The position numbers were made by a program, and so were the translations under genes. Shown piece by piece: positions 6,482 to 8,377 of a stretch of 8,377 nucleotides of DNA. Location: NCBI GenBank assembly GCA_001311545.1, contig BBBL01000053.1, forward strand, positions 1 to 8,377, read 5' to 3'. Position 1 is the first letter of the stretch, and every line of letters begins with the position of its first letter. Below the pieces are notes generated by a model. It ran no database searches, was not told the DNA's origin, and was given only the letters and a program-made list of their open reading frames with translations. The DNA comes from Thermus kawarayensis JCM 12314 (lineage in GTDB: Bacteria > Deinococcota > Deinococci > Deinococcales > Thermaceae).

Positions 6482-7494
6482 CTAGAACTTGGGGAGGGCC
6501 TTGAAGTCCACGCCCTCCACCTTCAGGCCCTCGAGGTACCGCACCAAGCGTCCAGGTCGCCTTGGGAAAGCTGGGGGAAGCCGGGCATCTTGGCCCCGGG
6601 CTTCAGGGCGTTGGGGTCTTTGATCCAGGCCTTGAGGTTTTCCGGGGTGTTCTCCACGATGCCAGCGGCGATGGCGGTGCGGTTACCCAAGAAGCCCAAC
6701 TCCGGGCCGATGACCGCCGGGGGCATCTTGCCCTGCACCCCGTGGCAGGCCGCGCAGTTCTGCTGGAAGACCTGTTGCCCATGGGCGTCGGCCACCGGGG
6801 GCGTGTAGGCCTTGGCCTGTTCCACGAAGCGGTCAAACTCCTCCTTGGGCACCACCAAGACCCGGAAGAGCATGCGGGCGTGGCTCGGCCCGCAAAGCTC
6901 GGCGCAGAAGCCGTAATAGTTGCCGGGCTCCTTGGGGGTGAAGTAGAGAAGGGTCTTTTGTCCCGGAATGGCGTCCCGCTTGCCGGCAAGCCCCGGCACC
7001 CAGAAGGAGTGGATCACGTCCTTGGAGGTGATCTCCAGCTCCACGGGCACCCCGGCAGGGAGGACGAGCTCGTTGGAGTTGCGAAGGCCGAGGTCAGCGT
7101 AGTAGAAGTCCCACCAGAACTGGTGGCCCGTGACCTCCACCTTGAGGCCGCCGGGGATGGGCCGGTTCACCTGGATGAGGGCCATGGCCGTGAGGCCGAA
7201 GAGGACCAGGATGATGGCCAAGGGGATCAGGGTCCAGACCACCTCGAGGCGGTCGTTCCCGTGGATCTGGGGAGGCTCCCCTTCCTGAGCTGGCCTCGCC
7301 CGGAACTTGAGGACCACGTAGGCCAAGGCCCCGGCCACCACCAGGAAGACCAAGAAGGAGAAGAAGTAGACCCAAGGGTAAAGGAAGGCCACCTCCTGGT
7401 TGTAGGAACCCCCGGGATGGGTGATGGCCACCCGGTGGCTTCCCTGGGCCAGGGCCAAACCCCATAGACTGAGCGCCGCAACACCTCTCTTCAT
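6482..7494 (-). CDS. caaA: caa3 oxidase subunit II with C-terminal cytochrome c domain, one frameshift near the end
   Basis: This subunit receives electrons through its own heme c and CuA and passes them to subunit I. The start is the ATG at 7492-7494 after GGGAGGGAG, 11 bases beyond ctaB. A signal peptide or first hydrophobic stretch (1-17, ending LALAQ) is followed by two membrane helices (about 39-63 and 84-107). The periplasmic CuA domain has H162, C197, E199, C201, H205 and M208 (CAELCGPSHARM). The cytochrome c domain has CAACH (247-251) and probable sixth ligand M303 (GAKMPGF). A missing T near 6545 (GCTTGG for GCTTTGG) derails the last 21 residues. Restored, they read LVRYLEGLKVEGVDFKALPK plus F and end at TAG 6482-6484, for 337 residues, the length I recall for T. 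thermophilus. Confidence 0.94.
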
Positions 7495-7505
7495 CCACTC
7501 CCTCC

Positions 7506-8377
7506 CTAGATCACCCGATCCACCGCCATGGCCACGAAGAGGAGGGCCAGGTAGAGCATGGAGTATTTATACAGCGAAACCGCCGTCCTCCGCTCGGGCT
7601 GGCGGTAGAGGGCAAGGCTCTTAAAGATAAGCAAGCCGTTAAGGAAGAGGCTCGCCACCAGGTACAAAAGGCCGAGCTCCCCCAGGGCCAAGGGCATGAG
7701 GGAGATGAGGGCGGTGAGGAGGGCGTAGAGGGCGATCTGCATCACCGTGACCCGCTCCCCCAGGACCACGGGGAGCATGGGCACCCCCACCGCCCGGTAC
7801 TCGTCCTGGATCATTAGGGCCAGGGCCAGAAGTGCACCGGGGTCCAGAAGAAGATGAGGGCGAAGAGGTACCAGGCGAAGAGGTTGAGGTCCCCGGTCAC
7901 CGCCGCCCAGCCCACCAGGGGCGGGAAGGCGCCCGCCGCCCCGCCGATGACGATGTTCTGCCAGGTGCGCCGCTTGAGGTAGAGGGTGTAGACGAGAACG
8001 TACCAGATGAGGCCCATGAAGGCCAGGGTGGCGGCGAGGAGGTTCGCCCCCCAAAAGAGGAGGGCGAAGGCCAAGACCGCGAGAGCGAAGGCGAAGAGAA
8101 GGGCGTCCCGGCTGGAGATCCTCTGGGTCACGGTGGGCCTTCTTGCGGTGCGCTTCATGCGGGCGTCAATGTCCCGGTCCACCACCATGTTGATGGCGTT
8201 GGCCGCCCCCGCCATCATGTACCCTCCCAGGGCCACCACCAGGAAAAGCTCGAGGCCCGGCCAGCCCTGGGCGGCGATGAACATGGCGAACAGGGCGGTG
8301 AAGAGGAGAAGGCTGATGACCCTGGGCTTGGTGAGGGCCAGGTAGTCCTGCCAGGTGGCCCCCCCGGTCCCCCGGTG
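7506..8377 (-). CDS. ctaB: Heme O synthase (protoheme IX farnesyltransferase), 5' end outside the window, one frameshift
   Basis: This UbiA-family membrane prenyltransferase adds a farnesyl group to heme B to make heme O, the precursor of heme A needed by the neighbouring oxidase. The visible text begins [20 protein letters not shown], the usual start of the CtaB domain. The first Asp-rich motif NMVVDRDID follows, then the loop [12 protein letters not shown]. The second conserved region is [15 protein letters not shown]. Several hydrophobic helices follow, ending VAMAVDRVI. One G is missing near 7826 (TTCTGGCCC for TTCTGGGCCC); restored, [13 protein letters not shown] is continuous and the in-window part is 290 codons plus stop. 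The frame is open to the window edge. The residues before WQDYLAL look like a linker, so fusion to an upstream heme A synthase domain is possible. Confidence 0.93.

Overview
The window looks like a piece of a Thermus chromosome. The evidence is very high GC with GC-rich third codon positions, a caa3-type cytochrome oxidase whose subunits I and III are fused in one gene and whose subunit II carries a C-terminal cytochrome c domain, and protein text close to what I remember of the T. thermophilus enzyme. It has two unlike halves that meet at an intact tRNA-Lys(UUU) gene (3241-3316, minus strand).

Bases 1-3240 look like one end of an integrated mobile element, with every gene on the plus strand. 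A row of very small, tightly packed genes of unknown function runs from 1 to about 1400. It is interrupted at 237-424 by a dense block of short repeats and palindromes. A 109-bp imperfect inverted repeat (1404-1512) follows, then a gene-free stretch with several perfect hairpins (1513-1803). Next comes a two-gene unit with a leaderless-type promoter: a small ribbon-helix-helix-like protein (1804-2028) overlapping a tyrosine integrase with a complete catalytic set (2006-3157). Between the integrase and the 3' end of the tRNA lie an 11-bp tandem repeat and a GC-rich hairpin, the usual layout of an element inserted at a tRNA 3' end. The other att site and the element's cargo lie outside the window, to the left.

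Bases 3241-8377 are chromosomal backbone on the minus strand. In transcription order they hold the 3' part of heme O synthase (ctaB), caaA (subunit II with cytochrome c), caaB (fused subunits I and III), a terminator hairpin, a small arginase-like protein and tRNA-Lys. CtaB makes heme O, the precursor of the heme A used by the oxidase. CaaA takes electrons through its heme c and CuA, and CaaB reduces oxygen and pumps protons.

Many genes carry single-base frameshifts, mostly where a GGG (or TTT) run appears one base short. Restoring eight bases in caaB gives exactly 791 codons plus stop; one base in caaA gives 337; one base in ctaB restores a full frame. I read these as homopolymer sequencing errors rather than gene decay, and I annotate the genes as intact but frameshifted in this copy. 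The same problem affects the small gene at 981-1216, the integrase (a compensated double shift) and the arginase-like gene. I saw no recognised defence, CRISPR or toxin-antitoxin system. The least explained parts are the repeat block at 237-424, the long inverted repeat at 1404-1512 and the hairpin-rich leader upstream of the integrase unit.
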